From positions 62,001-126,000 of the forward strand of contig JANXYR010000047.1 in assembly GCA_025355965.1 (NCBI GenBank): DNA of 64,000 nt. Direction: 5' to 3'. This document shows, piece by piece, positions 24,345 to 34,454 of this stretch; the stretch's first letter is position 1; every line of letters starts with the position of its first letter. This DNA is from Geobacteraceae bacterium. Its GTDB lineage: Bacteria > Desulfobacterota > Desulfuromonadia > Geobacterales > Pseudopelobacteraceae. The position numbers were made by a program, and so were the translations under genes. The notes under the pieces were generated by a model, which was not told where the DNA came from, searched no databases, and was given only the letters and a program-made list of their open reading frames with translations.

Positions 24345-25169
24345 CTAGCTTTTTTTGACAACTATTTTATCGTTGAAATCGAGATCAATATAATGAATTG
24401 ACGGCAACTGTACCATAAGATTCTTGTAGATACGTGCGAACCGCTCAATTTTTGAGGTAAAGTCTCCCGCGCCGATCTTTATCGGAAGTGAACCGGCAGC
24501 GGTAAACAGTGTAAAACCATATCCCTTATCGTAATGAATCTCTGATACATCCGCAAGGATAAATGCGCCCTTTTCATGTAATATCTTCAGGAGATCGCAG
24601 GTTGCTACAAGCGCATCTTTGGTTCCCTTAGGGTCTCTTTCCAGTTCTTCCTCGCTGAAACCGGTGACAACCGGAAAGTCGAGCTTGTCTCCCTGGTTGA
24701 GAACTTTAAAGACTTTCCCCTTACTGTCAAGATAGTAAATGAACCCCATGTTGATTATTGCGACCGGTTCACGTTCAGTAATGACGATAGAAACAGTATC
24801 CGGGAAATACCGGTTAATGCGCACCGTTTCCACCCAGGGATTCTGCAAAATATGCTCTCCCATGCGTTTCAGGTTCATTCGGAGGAGATCTTTACCCGGC
24901 TCTAAGCCGGCCAAACCAAGTATTTCATCTCTGGTCAGGTGTTTTACGTTTGTTACTTCAATAGATTTGAGAGAGAACATGGTTACCGTCGTTATGGCCC
25001 GATAACAACCAAACAGGATGCAATACACAAGCGTAATAGCAAACAGTCCAGTAGCAATGCCCTTCAGCTGGCGCAGATACTTCTTGAGGTCCAGTGGTGC
25101 GCGCTGGATCTTTATTTTATTGGGCGCCACCTTCCTGCGCTTGTATGATGAATTTGTGAAGTCACGCAT
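24345..25169 (-). CDS. ftsQ: Cell division protein FtsQ
   Basis: 274-residue bitopic divisome protein. A basic cytoplasmic tail (about 1-34) precedes one transmembrane helix (about 37-58). The POTRA domain starts around SLKSIEVTNVKHLTRDEIL, followed by the FtsQ beta domain with PWVETVRINRYFPDTVSIVITEREPVA-like sequence (seen in the translation, about 110-140). It bridges the FtsA/FtsZ ring to FtsB/FtsL. The start lies 4 bases after the ddl stop, indicating tight coupling. Confidence 0.93.
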   Translation of the reverse strand: MRDFTNSSYKRRKVAPNKIKIQRAPLDLKKYLRQLKGIATGLFAITLVYCILFGCYRAITTVTMFSLKSIEVTNVKHLTRDEILGLAGLEPGKDLLRMNLKRMGEHILQNPWVETVRINRYFPDTVSIVITEREPVAIINMGFIYYLDSKGKVFKVLNQGDKLDFPVVTGFSEEELERDPKGTKDALVATCDLLKILHEKGAFILADVSEIHYDKGYGFTLFTAAGSLPIKIGAGDFTSKIERFARIYKNLMVQLPSIHYIDLDFNDKIVVKKS

Positions 25170-25173
25170 TCAG

Positions 25174-26100
25174 TTAGTTAACCTTGGTTGAAAGAGCTGC
25201 TGATTCAATAATACGCGAAACAAGTGCCTCAAACGGCAGCCCGGCTCCTTTTGCGGCAATCTCCGGAAAAAGTGAGAGTGCTGTCATTCCCGGCAGGGTG
25301 TTGACTTCCAGTACGTAACTCTCTCCAGCCTCTGTTACCAGCAGATCTACGCGACTATAACCTTTGCACCCCAAGGCGCGGTGGCCCGCCAGACCGATCT
25401 GCTGAACCTTTTCATACACCTCCGGTGCCAGACGTGCAGGGAATAAGTGTTCGGCCATGCCGTCCGTGTATTTTGCTTCAAAGTCGTAAAATTCATTTTT
25501 AGGAACAATCTCGATAGCTCCTATCGGACGGTCGTCCAGTATGCCGATCTGTACCTCCTGCCCCTTGATATACTGCTCAACCAATATCTCGTCATCATGG
25601 TGGAAAGCAAGTTCAAGCGCTTTTGCCAGCTGGCTTTCCTGCTTGACAATTGAGACGCCGACTGAGGAGCCTTCCTGAACCGGTTTGACAACCAACGGCA
25701 GGGCGAACGGAAGGTCAGCCATCTTCACGGCTTCACCGCGTCGGTAGCAGCAAAAGGGTGCCGTCAGGATGCCACTGGCGGCAAAGGTTTGCTTGCTGTA
25801 GCGCTTATGCATGGCCAGAGCGCTGGCCAGTACGCCGGACCCGGTGTATGGAATCTGCAGCAGTTCCAGCAGACCCTGTACGCAGCCGTCTTCACCATAG
25901 CGGCCATGAAGGGCGATGAAGGCAACCTCAACCCCTTCTCGCCTCAGAACATCAGCCAGGTCACGCCCGACATCAATAGCCACGGCATTGTACCCTTGTG
26001 CAACGAGTGCCCGGTGAACTGCGGTGCCGCTTTTCAGGGAGACCTCGCGCTCGGCTGAAAGTCCGCCGAGCAGTACGCCGATTTTTTTTGATTTCATCAT
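25174..26100 (-). CDS. ddl: D-alanine--D-alanine ligase
   Basis: 308-residue ATP-grasp enzyme that makes the D-Ala-D-Ala dipeptide for peptidoglycan. Seen: N-terminal [30 protein letters not shown], the ATP-grasp [11 protein letters not shown], and C-terminal [13 protein letters not shown]. Two adjacent ATG codons (26100 and 26097) are possible starts, with AGGAAAGG upstream. It follows murB by 30 bases. Confidence 0.95.
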   Translation of the reverse strand: MMKSKKIGVLLGGLSAEREVSLKSGTAVHRALVAQGYNAVAIDVGRDLADVLRREGVEVAFIALHGRYGEDGCVQGLLELLQIPYTGSGVLASALAMHKRYSKQTFAASGILTAPFCCYRRGEAVKMADLPFALPLVVKPVQEGSSVGVSIVKQESQLAKALELAFHHDDEILVEQYIKGQEVQIGILDDRPIGAIEIVPKNEFYDFEAKYTDGMAEHLFPARLAPEVYEKVQQIGLAGHRALGCKGYSRVDLLVTEAGESYVLEVNTLPGMTALSLFPEIAAKGAGLPFEALVSRIIESAALSTKVN

Positions 26101-26130
26101 ACTGCAAACCTTTCCTATAGCGATCCCGAA

Positions 26131-27018
26131 CTAAACTTCGCCCACTATCCGTACCTCTTCCTCAAGCGTCACGCCGGATGTCTCAAAAACAGCATTTTTC
26201 ACAATCGCCGCAAGAGCCAAAAAATCAGCTGCTGTTGCGCTCCCAATGTTGACAAGAAAATTGCTGTGTACCTCGGAAACCGCTGCGTCGCCGACTTTTC
26301 TGCCGCGCATTCCGGCCGCGTCGATCAACCGCCAGGCGGCCTGTCCGTTCGGATTTTTAAAGAACGATCCAGCGCTGGGATGTCCAACATTATGCTTTGT
26401 ACGCCGCAGTTCCAGATCTTTGCGGATCTCTTCTTCAGTTTGAGTTGGATCGCGTTCCTCCAGCTTAAACGTTGCTGCCAGCACGATATCGCCATCATCC
26501 AATTTTAGATGACGGTAACCGTAATCCAGCTCCTCCATGCGGAAATCACGGATTGTGTCCCCCCGTAGCACTGTCAGGTGATCGGTCCTATCCAGAAGCC
26601 CCTTGCCATAGGCACCGGCATTCATCTTTATCGCCCCGCCGATTGTGCCCGGAATGCCTGAGATGAATCCGATGCCTCCCAGTCCCAGCTGCTGGGCAAA
26701 ACGAACCACCGCCAGATTTTCTACGCCAGCCTCTGCCTTAATAAGTAAACCTTCGATTGCGGTCATCCGGTCGAATCGTTCCAGCGAGATTACTGCCCCA
26801 CGAACCCCCTTGTCTCGCACCAGCAGGTTGTACCCCCTGCCTGTCGGCATCCATGGGATATTCCGATTACGTAACCAGGATAGTAGAAGTTGCAGATCCT
26901 CTGCATCCTCAGGAATTGCATAAAGATCAGCCGGACCTCCCACCTTAAGCGAGGTATGGAAGCTCATTGGTTCACACTGCAGCAGTCGGCCGCGTATTTC
27001 TGGCGCTTCAATCTTCAG
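26131..27018 (-). CDS. murB: UDP-N-acetylenolpyruvoylglucosamine reductase MurB
   Basis: FAD-dependent enzyme that reduces UDP-GlcNAc-enolpyruvate to UDP-MurNAc. Seen: [18 protein letters not shown] near the N-terminus, [29 protein letters not shown], and [11 protein letters not shown]. The first ATG (26967) would cut off [12 protein letters not shown], which resembles the conserved MurB segment before HTS. Upstream, the frame stays open into murC with no ATG, GTG or TTG. I therefore propose a non-standard start, CTG at 27018 (CTGA overlap with the murC stop) or ATT at 27012, behind GGAGAGG. The product would be 295 residues from CTG; the minimum from ATG is 278. Confidence 0.9.
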   Translation of the reverse strand: MKIEAPEIRGRLLQCEPMSFHTSLKVGGPADLYAIPEDAEDLQLLLSWLRNRNIPWMPTGRGYNLLVRDKGVRGAVISLERFDRMTAIEGLLIKAEAGVENLAVVRFAQQLGLGGIGFISGIPGTIGGAIKMNAGAYGKGLLDRTDHLTVLRGDTIRDFRMEELDYGYRHLKLDDGDIVLAATFKLEERDPTQTEEEIRKDLELRRTKHNVGHPSAGSFFKNPNGQAAWRLIDAAGMRGRKVGDAAVSEVHSNFLVNIGSATAADFLALAAIVKNAVFETSGVTLEEEVRIVGEV

Positions 27019-28394
27019 CTTTCCTCTCCAATAATTCGAATCAGTGCTTCTCCCTGCTGCCAGATGTTTCCGGCCCCAAGAGTGATAACAATGTCACCTT
27101 CGCGGACGATACCGGCCAGATGCTCGGGAACCAGCTCTCGATTGGCGATCCAGGTCACATCCTTCTGGCCGTGGCGGCGGATCTCGTGTGCAAGTCGTTC
27201 CGCTGTGGCACCTTCGATAGGCTGTTCTCCTGCGGCATATACGTCAGTTAAAATCAGTACGTCGGCATCGTAGAAAGCGGTTACAAAATCTTTGAACAGT
27301 TCGTGGGTACGACTGTAGCGATGCGGCTGGAATGCAGCCACAATACGGCGCTCCGGCCATCCCTGTCTCGCCGCTGCCAGAGTTGCCTTGATTTCGGCAG
27401 GGTGATGACCGTAGTCGTCTACTACCATAATCCCCTTTGGCTCCCCCTTAACGGTGAAGCGTCGCCCAACGCCGCTGAAGGTAGCAAATCCTTCCTGGAT
27501 TGCGCTGAATGGCACATCCAGCTCAAGTGCGACGGCGATGCAGGCCATAGCGTTCAGGACATTATGCGGCCCAGGCATCGGGAAGGTGATTTCACCCAAC
27601 CGGTAGCCTTTAAAGTGGGCGACAAACGAAGTCTGAAAGCCATCATGCTTGATATGAGTTGCCCGGATGTCAGCTTGAGCCGAGAGTCCGTAGGTCATGT
27701 ACCGTTTTTTAACCCGTGGCAGAATTTCACGGATATTCTTGTCATCCAGACAGAGGACCGCCAGACCATAAAAGGGAACCTTGTTGATAAACTCGACAAA
27801 AGTATCCTTGATCTCTTCGATGCCTGAATAATGGTCGAGGTGGTCGGCGTCGATATTGGTTACAACGGCAATTGTTGGCGAAAGGAGCAGAAAGGAGCCG
27901 TCCGACTCGTCCGCCTCGGCGAGCAGAAATTTACCCTGTCCGATCTGAGCGTTTGTGCCAATGGCATTCAGTTTGCCGCCTATCACAACTGTCGGATCGA
28001 TGCCAGCATGCCCAAGGATGGCCGCTGCCATTGAGGTTGTGGTCGTTTTCCCGTGAGTGCCGGCGATGGCGATGCCGTACTTCATTCGCATTAGTTCAGC
28101 CAGCATTTCAGCACGAGGGATGACCGGAACGTGAAGTTTTTTGGCTTCGATCACTTCGGGGTTGTCGTCATGCACGGCGGAGGATATCACCACTACATCG
28201 ACATTCTTCAGGTTTTCGGCACTGTGGCCGACTCCTATTTCAGCACCCAATCCGGACAGGCGCTCGGTGATGTCAGAACCGCGCAGATCAGAACCGGAAA
28301 CCTTGTAACCAAGGTTGAGGAGTACTTCAGCGATCCCGCTCATGCCGATGCCGCCGATACCGACGAAGTGAATTTTATCAATATTTCCGTACAT
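27015..28394 (-). CDS. murC: UDP-N-acetylmuramate--L-alanine ligase
   Basis: 459-residue Mur ligase adding the first amino acid (L-Ala) to UDP-MurNAc. Seen: N-terminal Rossmann [16 protein letters not shown]-loop [12 protein letters not shown], the central domain with HLDHYSG, and the C-terminal [10 protein letters not shown] typical of MurC. It lies between murG and murB and overlaps the proposed murB start. Confidence 0.96.
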   Translation of the reverse strand: MYGNIDKIHFVGIGGIGMSGIAEVLLNLGYKVSGSDLRGSDITERLSGLGAEIGVGHSAENLKNVDVVVISSAVHDDNPEVIEAKKLHVPVIPRAEMLAELMRMKYGIAIAGTHGKTTTTSMAAAILGHAGIDPTVVIGGKLNAIGTNAQIGQGKFLLAEADESDGSFLLLSPTIAVVTNIDADHLDHYSGIEEIKDTFVEFINKVPFYGLAVLCLDDKNIREILPRVKKRYMTYGLSAQADIRATHIKHDGFQTSFVAHFKGYRLGEITFPMPGPHNVLNAMACIAVALELDVPFSAIQEGFATFSGVGRRFTVKGEPKGIMVVDDYGHHPAEIKATLAAARQGWPERRIVAAFQPHRYSRTHELFKDFVTAFYDADVLILTDVYAAGEQPIEGATAERLAHEIRRHGQKDVTWIANRELVPEHLAGIVREGDIVITLGAGNIWQQGEALIRIIGEES

Positions 28395-28411
28395 GTATCT
28401 ACCTTCTCTAG

Positions 28412-29506
28412 CTAGTTTATTTTCATCATTTCATTAACGATGATTCTGGCGGCATCCAACCGTGCCAGACTGAAGGCCAAATCTCCGGTGCGGCGCACAA
28501 GGTCAAGGTCTCCTGACAGTGTGCGTATGGACTCAGCCAGCGTTATGCCTGTAAGTTCTTGCTCCAACATCATGAAACAGGCATCCTTTTTAAGAAGCGC
28601 TTCGGCGTTACGACGCTGGTGATCATCCACAGCGTGAGGAAAGGGGATGAACAGACATGCCTTACTGCAGGCGGTTACTTCGGCAATAGTTGTCGCTCCA
28701 GCCCTGCAGATGATCAGATCGGCTTTGGCATACTCAGCCGCCATGTCAGTAATAAAAGCTGTAACCTTTGCCTCAAAGCCCATAGCACGGTAGGCAGCCG
28801 TTACTTCGGCGCAATCTTTTTCACCGGTCTGGTGCGTTATAATCATATTAGGCCGACTTTTCTTTATCAGCGGGAGCGCTTCAATCATAGCGGTATTGAT
28901 TGCGTGTGCACCTTGGCTACCACCGAAAACAAAGAGGTTAAAACAGGGTTCAGGGTGCAGGCAGGGTACAGTAAAGTGGTTACTGTCCCCTATTGAATCC
29001 AAAATCTGTCTTCGCAGCGGGTTGCCGGTTAGCATGGTCGGTGCGGAAGAAAAATATCGGGCAGATTCTTCCAATGTTATGAAAACCTTGCTGGCAAACC
29101 TGGCAAGCAGGCGATTAGTCAAGCCTGGAATTGCATTCTGCTCGTGAATAAAACGGGGAATCGCCATGCCACGGGCGGCCAGCACCATCGGCAGAGATGC
29201 ATAGCCCCCCACGCCAAGAACCATATCCGGGCGAAAGTCTTTTAGTATTTTTCTCGATTGGGAGTAGCCATATGCCATCATGGCCAGACCCTTTAGCTGG
29301 CTGAAAGCCCCTTTGCCGCGAATTCCGGCTGCTGAAATCAGCTCCAATCGATAGCCTGCTGCAGGTACGGCCCGTGCCTCTATGCCGCGCTCTGTCCCGA
29401 CAAACAGTACCTCGTTGGCCGGGTCGCGCGACAGAAACTCTTCGGCAATAGCGATTCCTGGAAAAAGATGCCCGCCGGTGCCGCCACCGGCAACAATCAG
29501 TTTCAT
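28412..29506 (-). CDS. murG: Undecaprenyldiphospho-muramoylpentapeptide beta-N-acetylglucosaminyltransferase MurG
   Basis: 364-residue GT28 enzyme converting lipid I to lipid II on the cytoplasmic face. Seen: [40 protein letters not shown], and [10 protein letters not shown] with [10 protein letters not shown]. Just before FGGSQG is a short segment ([12 protein letters not shown]) encoded by a run of CAGGGT-type repeats at about 28943-28970, probably an insertion in a surface linker. The start overlaps the ftsW stop by 4 bases (ATGA). Confidence 0.95.
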   Translation of the reverse strand: MKLIVAGGGTGGHLFPGIAIAEEFLSRDPANEVLFVGTERGIEARAVPAAGYRLELISAAGIRGKGAFSQLKGLAMMAYGYSQSRKILKDFRPDMVLGVGGYASLPMVLAARGMAIPRFIHEQNAIPGLTNRLLARFASKVFITLEESARYFSSAPTMLTGNPLRRQILDSIGDSNHFTVPCLHPEPCFNLFVFGGSQGAHAINTAMIEALPLIKKSRPNMIITHQTGEKDCAEVTAAYRAMGFEAKVTAFITDMAAEYAKADLIICRAGATTIAEVTACSKACLFIPFPHAVDDHQRRNAEALLKKDACFMMLEQELTGITLAESIRTLSGDLDLVRRTGDLAFSLARLDAARIIVNEMMKIN

Positions 29507-30630
29507 TTTTCCTCCTTGAGGCTGATGGAGGATATCTTCAGTCCCGATGATATGTTTAGCAGAATACCTACGGCAAACAGGCTGATAATGAGAGAACTGC
29601 CCCCGTAGCTTATAAAAGGTAGTGCCAGCCCCTTGGTCGGGAGTAGTCCGGTTACGACACCCATATTGACCGTTGCCTCAATCCCGAACAACACGGCAAT
29701 TCCGAGCGCCAGGAAGCGTCCAAACGTGTCCGGAGCGGCAACAGCTATACGCATGGCCCGTTGTACCAGCAGGAAGAACATGCCGATGATGACAACCACA
29801 CCAAGGAAGCCAAGTTCCTCGCCGACAACCGAGAGGATAAAGTCGGTATGCGCTTCCGGGAGATAGAATAGCTTCTGTTTTCCTTCGCCCAGTCCCTGAC
29901 CGAAGAGTCCACCCGTTCCTAGAGCCAGCCAAGATTGGATAATCTGAAAACCGCTGTTCTGTGGGTCTTGCCACGGGTCGAGAAATGCCAGGATACGCCG
30001 TTTGCGATAGGCGACATTCATTACCAGAAAATAGATGAACGGCATCGACATCAGCACTATTGAAATTATGTAGACTAGCCGTGTCCCGGCGGCAAAAAGC
30101 ATAATGACAGCAACCGCTGCCAGGGTAAGAGCCGAGCCCATATCCGGCTGTTTAAGCAGGAGGCCAAGCATTACGACCAGGATTAGCATATATGAAACAA
30201 AGCCGGGGCCGAGCTGCTTGATCTTGTCCTGTTTTCTGTCCAGTGAATAGGCCATGTACATGATCAGAGCAATCTTGGCAATCTCCGCCGGTTGAAGATT
30301 AAAGCCGGGCAGTCTGATCCAGCGAGAAGCTCCCCCGGCGCTGCCACCTATTCCGGGGATTAATACCAGTACCAGGAGCACGATGCATCCAAGCAGTATC
30401 GGTGCGGCCAGTTTGCGCCAGAACTGGTAGTTGATCTGCATTGTCCAGATCATGAGACCAAAGCCCAGCAGAGCGAACAGTCCCTGCCGTTTGAGGAAGA
30501 AGAAACCGTCATGAAAGCGTTTGGCAGCCATAATGGAAGAAGCTGAATAGACCATTACCACCCCGAAACAGGTCAGGGCAATGGCCATCAGCATGATCAC
30601 CAGATCATATTCTTCCAGTTTCTTTAACAT
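29503..30630 (-). CDS. ftsW: Lipid II polymerase FtsW (SEDS family)
   Basis: 375-residue polytopic membrane protein, the septal glycosyltransferase acting with FtsI. Seen: VMVYSASS early, the SEDS signature region PAEIAKIALIMYMAYS, KQPDMGSAL, a large extracytoplasmic loop with FGQGLGEGKQKLFYLPEAHTDFI (positions from about base 29850), and FISYGGSSL near the C-terminus. It is coupled to murD (adjacent, 0 bases) and murG (4-base overlap). Confidence 0.95.
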   Translation of the reverse strand: MLKKLEEYDLVIMLMAIALTCFGVVMVYSASSIMAAKRFHDGFFFLKRQGLFALLGFGLMIWTMQINYQFWRKLAAPILLGCIVLLVLVLIPGIGGSAGGASRWIRLPGFNLQPAEIAKIALIMYMAYSLDRKQDKIKQLGPGFVSYMLILVVMLGLLLKQPDMGSALTLAAVAVIMLFAAGTRLVYIISIVLMSMPFIYFLVMNVAYRKRRILAFLDPWQDPQNSGFQIIQSWLALGTGGLFGQGLGEGKQKLFYLPEAHTDFILSVVGEELGFLGVVVIIGMFFLLVQRAMRIAVAAPDTFGRFLALGIAVLFGIEATVNMGVVTGLLPTKGLALPFISYGGSSLIISLFAVGILLNISSGLKISSISLKEEK

Positions 30631-31971
30631 TTAGAGTGCCTTTACCGCAGTAATAAATCGCTGTGCCCGTTCTTCATAATCTCGGAACATGTCGAAGCTT
30701 GAACAGGCTGGTGACATCAGAACTGTGTCTCCCGAAGTCGTTATCTCTGACGAAATCCGTACCGCATCCTCCAGGGTTGTCGCCCGGTGTGTGTCGGTCA
30801 ATTTTCCCAACTCCTGTTCCATCCGTTCAGCTGCTTCACCGATAAGTATAAGGTGCCGCACACGCTCCTTTATCAACGGTACCAGCGGGGCGTAAGAACC
30901 GCCTTTGTCCTTGCCGCCGGCTATGAGTGTGATGTTCGTAAAACTTTCCAGCGCTTTCTCGACACTTCCGACATTGGTTGCCTTACTGTCCTCGTAATAG
31001 CAGACTCCGTTCACCTCACGGACAAACTCCATGCGGTGGTGCAGTGACTCAAAGCAAAGAATAGTCTCAAAAGTTTCATCAGGACGGCAGCCGAGCAGGA
31101 GTGCACACGCCGCAGCGGCCATGATGTTTTCCAGATTATGAACGCCCTGCAACCTGATAGCGGCGGTGGGAAAACATTCCTCGTGGCCATCATGACGATA
31201 GGTGATAACACCGTCCCTGTAGAAAATCCCCTCTTCGAGTTCAACCTTTCGGCTGAACGGAAACAAAGATGCCTTAAGAGCTTGGGCATGCTGCCAGACC
31301 AGCGGATCATCCCGGTTGACTACGGCAAAATCTTCTTCGGTCTGATTTTCGAAAATGCGCAGCTTGGCGTTTATGTAGGCCTTATAATTCGGGTAGCGAT
31401 CAAGATGGTCTTCGCTCAGATTCAAAAGCGCCGCCACGGTTGGGCGGAACGAGTTGATCCACTCCAGCTGGAATGAGCTGATCTCGGCCACAACCTGATC
31501 CACGATTTTGTGTGACTCAGCTACTTCAATCAGCGGGTTGCCAATGTTGCCGCCGACAAAGGTGTGATAGCCGTTATGTTTGAAGATCGCTCCCAGAATT
31601 GTGGTGGTAGTTGTTTTGCCGTTGGTGCCGGTGATTGCTGCCAGTGGAGCATTGATGAAACGCCACGCCAGTTCGATTTCACTGATGATCTCCACTCCAG
31701 TTCGCTGCGCTGCAACCAGTTGGGGCATCTCCATCGGTACGCCGGGAGATACAACGATTAAGTCGCTGGCCAGGAAGGTTGCTTCGTCGTGCCGCTCCAG
31801 TTCCCGGACGATATCGTATCCCGCCAGCTCTGCTAGCTGCTCTGCCAGCGCCGTCTCGCTTCGCATGTCGGTGACGGTTACCCGCGCGCCCTTTAAAGCC
31901 AGGAAACGGGCGCAGGCGACGCCGGTTTTGGCCAGCCCAACGACCAATATATTTTTATTGTGAATATCCAT
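30631..31971 (-). CDS. murD: UDP-N-acetylmuramoyl-L-alanine--D-glutamate ligase
   Basis: 446-residue Mur ligase adding D-Glu. Seen: N-terminal Rossmann [17 protein letters not shown]-loop [13 protein letters not shown], and [17 protein letters not shown]. The C-terminal domain has [14 protein letters not shown] and [11 protein letters not shown], the last typical of MurD. 8 bases downstream of mraY. Confidence 0.96.
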   Translation of the reverse strand: MDIHNKNILVVGLAKTGVACARFLALKGARVTVTDMRSETALAEQLAELAGYDIVRELERHDEATFLASDLIVVSPGVPMEMPQLVAAQRTGVEIISEIELAWRFINAPLAAITGTNGKTTTTTILGAIFKHNGYHTFVGGNIGNPLIEVAESHKIVDQVVAEISSFQLEWINSFRPTVAALLNLSEDHLDRYPNYKAYINAKLRIFENQTEEDFAVVNRDDPLVWQHAQALKASLFPFSRKVELEEGIFYRDGVITYRHDGHEECFPTAAIRLQGVHNLENIMAAAACALLLGCRPDETFETILCFESLHHRMEFVREVNGVCYYEDSKATNVGSVEKALESFTNITLIAGGKDKGGSYAPLVPLIKERVRHLILIGEAAERMEQELGKLTDTHRATTLEDAVRISSEITTSGDTVLMSPACSSFDMFRDYEERAQRFITAVKAL

Positions 31972-31979
31972 GAGAATAC

Positions 31980-33056
31980 CTACCTCATCTTCAGTGTCGA
32001 AATCGCCACCAGTGCCAGAATAATGCTGATGATCCAGAAACGGACGATTATCTTCGGCTCTGCCACACCCTTCAGTTCAAAATGGTGATGGATGGGCGCC
32101 ATGCGGAAGATGCGTTTGCCGCGATACTTGTAGGAGCCGACCTGAAAGATTACCGAAAGCGCTTCGACAACAAAGATGCCCCCGACTATGACCAATAGTA
32201 TCTCTTGTTTTGTCAGGACCGCTATTGTTCCCAATGTCCCCCCCAGTGAGAGCGACCCGACGTCTCCCATAAAAACCTCGGCCGGATACGAGTTGTACCA
32301 GAGGAAGCCGAGACCGGCCCCAACCATGGCACCGCACAATACGGCAAGTTCACCGGCACCAACGACGCGAGGAATCTGGAGGTAGGCTGACAGGGTTGCG
32401 TGTCCGGCGATGTAGGAGAAGAGCATGTAGGTAGCGGCATTGATTGCCACCGGTCCGATGGCTAGGCCGTCGAGTCCGTCGGTCAGGTTGACGGCGTTAC
32501 TGGCGCCGACGATGACCAGAGTGGCAAACGGGATGAACCAGATCCAGAGGTCCGGGTGAAAGTTTTTGAATAACGGGAAATAGAGCAGTTCACTGAACCC
32601 TGGATTGATAAAGAGATAAACAGCCACCAAACCGCCAAGCAAAGTCTGCCAGAATAACTTCTGGCGGGCAGAGAGTCCCTTGGTATCTTTCTTGACTACC
32701 TTTTTGTAATCGTCCACAAAACCTATCAAGCCGTACCCGATCGTAATGAAAAGCGTGAGCCAGATGTACTGATTGGTAAGATCGGCCCAGAGCAGGGTCG
32801 GTATGACGATTGCGGCCAGAATAATCACTCCACCCATGGTGGGTGTCCCCTGTTTCTGCAGGTGTGATTCCGGGCCGTCGGTACGGATGACCTGGCGAGC
32901 TTGCAGCGACTCCAGCTTGCGGATGATCCAGGGGCCGAGTATAAAACAGACGACCAGCGCCGTGATCATGGCGTAGATGGTACGGAAAGTCAGATACTTG
33001 AATATATTGAAGAGCTTGATGTTGGCAGCAAGCGGATAAAAAATGTGGTAGAGCAT
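31980..33056 (-). CDS. mraY: Phospho-N-acetylmuramoyl-pentapeptide transferase MraY
   Basis: 358-residue ten-transmembrane enzyme that makes lipid I. Seen: [13 protein letters not shown], the catalytic Asp pair in [41 protein letters not shown], and the terminal [12 protein letters not shown] histidine motif. Start 3 bases after murF. Confidence 0.97.
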   Translation of the reverse strand: MLYHIFYPLAANIKLFNIFKYLTFRTIYAMITALVVCFILGPWIIRKLESLQARQVIRTDGPESHLQKQGTPTMGGVIILAAIVIPTLLWADLTNQYIWLTLFITIGYGLIGFVDDYKKVVKKDTKGLSARQKLFWQTLLGGLVAVYLFINPGFSELLYFPLFKNFHPDLWIWFIPFATLVIVGASNAVNLTDGLDGLAIGPVAINAATYMLFSYIAGHATLSAYLQIPRVVGAGELAVLCGAMVGAGLGFLWYNSYPAEVFMGDVGSLSLGGTLGTIAVLTKQEILLVIVGGIFVVEALSVIFQVGSYKYRGKRIFRMAPIHHHFELKGVAEPKIIVRFWIISIILALVAISTLKMR

Positions 33057-33059
33057 GGG

Positions 33060-34454
33060 CTATTCCCCTTTTGCGTGCTGCATCATGTCCTTTAATTCTG
33101 TTGCTACCTTTTCCATCGCCATCCCGCGTGACCCTTTAAACATTATAACGTCACCGGCGGTTATGGACCCGAACAGCTGTTCGGCAATCTCCCTGTGGCT
33201 CGTGCAGCAGATAACATTTTTTGCAGGCATATCAGACAAAAAGGCCCCCTCGGCGGCGTATTTTATCATCCTGTCGCCGGTCAGGTAGAGCCGGTCAACA
33301 CTCTGGCCTGCAACGGCACCGATACCCCGGTGCGCCTCTGCCTCGTACTCTCCAAGTTCCAGCATATCACCCAGTACAGCGATGCGATGCCCTACGGCAG
33401 CTATCTGATTCAGAGCTTCCAGTGCGGCCCTTGTTGAGGCGGGGTTGGCGTTGTAGCTGTCGTCAACCAGTGTGATGCCGTTCAGTTGCTCGATCCGGAA
33501 GCGCCCGTTGTACGGGGTAAATGCTTCCAGCCCGGCAACGATTGTCGGCAGGTCAACCTTCTCCAGGAGCGCAGCGGTTGCGGCAAGGGCGTTATATATA
33601 TTATGTCGGCCATAGGCTTTCAGGTGAACGGTGGTTTCGCCTTGTGGTGTCACAAGCTGAAACTGCTGTCCTTTTAGTCCCAAGTGTTTGATTTCCCGGG
33701 CGCGTACTTCGCCCCGGTCAATACCGAAGCTGATCCGCCGGGCGGATGCGTTCTGGGAGAGGGAGGCTACACGTGAATCATCAGCGTTAACAACAGCCAA
33801 GCCGCCGTCACTGATGTGATACAGTAATTCACCCTTGGCAGCTGCTACCGCCTCGACCGTTCCCATACTCTGTAGATGAGCCGGCAGAGCGTTCAGAATT
33901 ATTCCGACGCGAGGGTTGGTTATCGATGCCAGGCGGTCGATCTCGCCCGGTTCGCTCATTCCCATCTCCAAGACGGCCCAGCGATGTTCAGAACGGAGCT
34001 GGAACAACATCTGAGGCAGGCCGATCAAATTGTTGAGGTTTCCCGAAGTTTTTAAACCCGGTCCGGTAAGAGCCAAAATAGTCGCAAGCATTTCCTTAAC
34101 GGTTGTTTTGCCGTTGCTGCCGGTCACTGCGATGATCGGGATATTGAACCGTCTCCGCCACTTCGCCGCCAGGTCACCCAGCGCTCGAAGGCTGCTTTTG
34201 ACGGCGATGCAGGATAGGGACTCCGGGAGCGAGTGCCCTTTAAGCCAATGCTCCTCGGCCAGAATCGCAGTGATTCCCTTCTCAGCAACTTCATGGATGA
34301 AAGCGTGCCCATCGAAACGCTCTCCGCGCAACGGAACGAAAAGCTGGCCAGGGGAGACGCTCCGCGAGTCAGTTGATATGGCTGTTACGTTTCCGTTGGC
34401 AGTGCCGACGACCCGACCCCCCGTGGCAAGGGCTATTTCATTTATGGTAAACAT
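33060..34454 (-). CDS. murF: UDP-N-acetylmuramoyl-tripeptide--D-alanyl-D-alanine ligase
   Basis: 464-residue Mur ligase that adds the D-Ala-D-Ala dipeptide supplied by Ddl. Seen: P-loop ITVTGSNGKTTVKEM-like VTGSNGKTTVK, EMGMSEPGEI, NADDSRV, and the C-terminal DDSYNANPAS and LGDMLELGEY. Its start shares one base with the murE stop (TAATG type), implying coupled translation. Confidence 0.95.
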   Translation of the reverse strand: MFTINEIALATGGRVVGTANGNVTAISTDSRSVSPGQLFVPLRGERFDGHAFIHEVAEKGITAILAEEHWLKGHSLPESLSCIAVKSSLRALGDLAAKWRRRFNIPIIAVTGSNGKTTVKEMLATILALTGPGLKTSGNLNNLIGLPQMLFQLRSEHRWAVLEMGMSEPGEIDRLASITNPRVGIILNALPAHLQSMGTVEAVAAAKGELLYHISDGGLAVVNADDSRVASLSQNASARRISFGIDRGEVRAREIKHLGLKGQQFQLVTPQGETTVHLKAYGRHNIYNALAATAALLEKVDLPTIVAGLEAFTPYNGRFRIEQLNGITLVDDSYNANPASTRAALEALNQIAAVGHRIAVLGDMLELGEYEAEAHRGIGAVAGQSVDRLYLTGDRMIKYAAEGAFLSDMPAKNVICCTSHREIAEQLFGSITAGDVIMFKGSRGMAMEKVATELKDMMQHAKGE

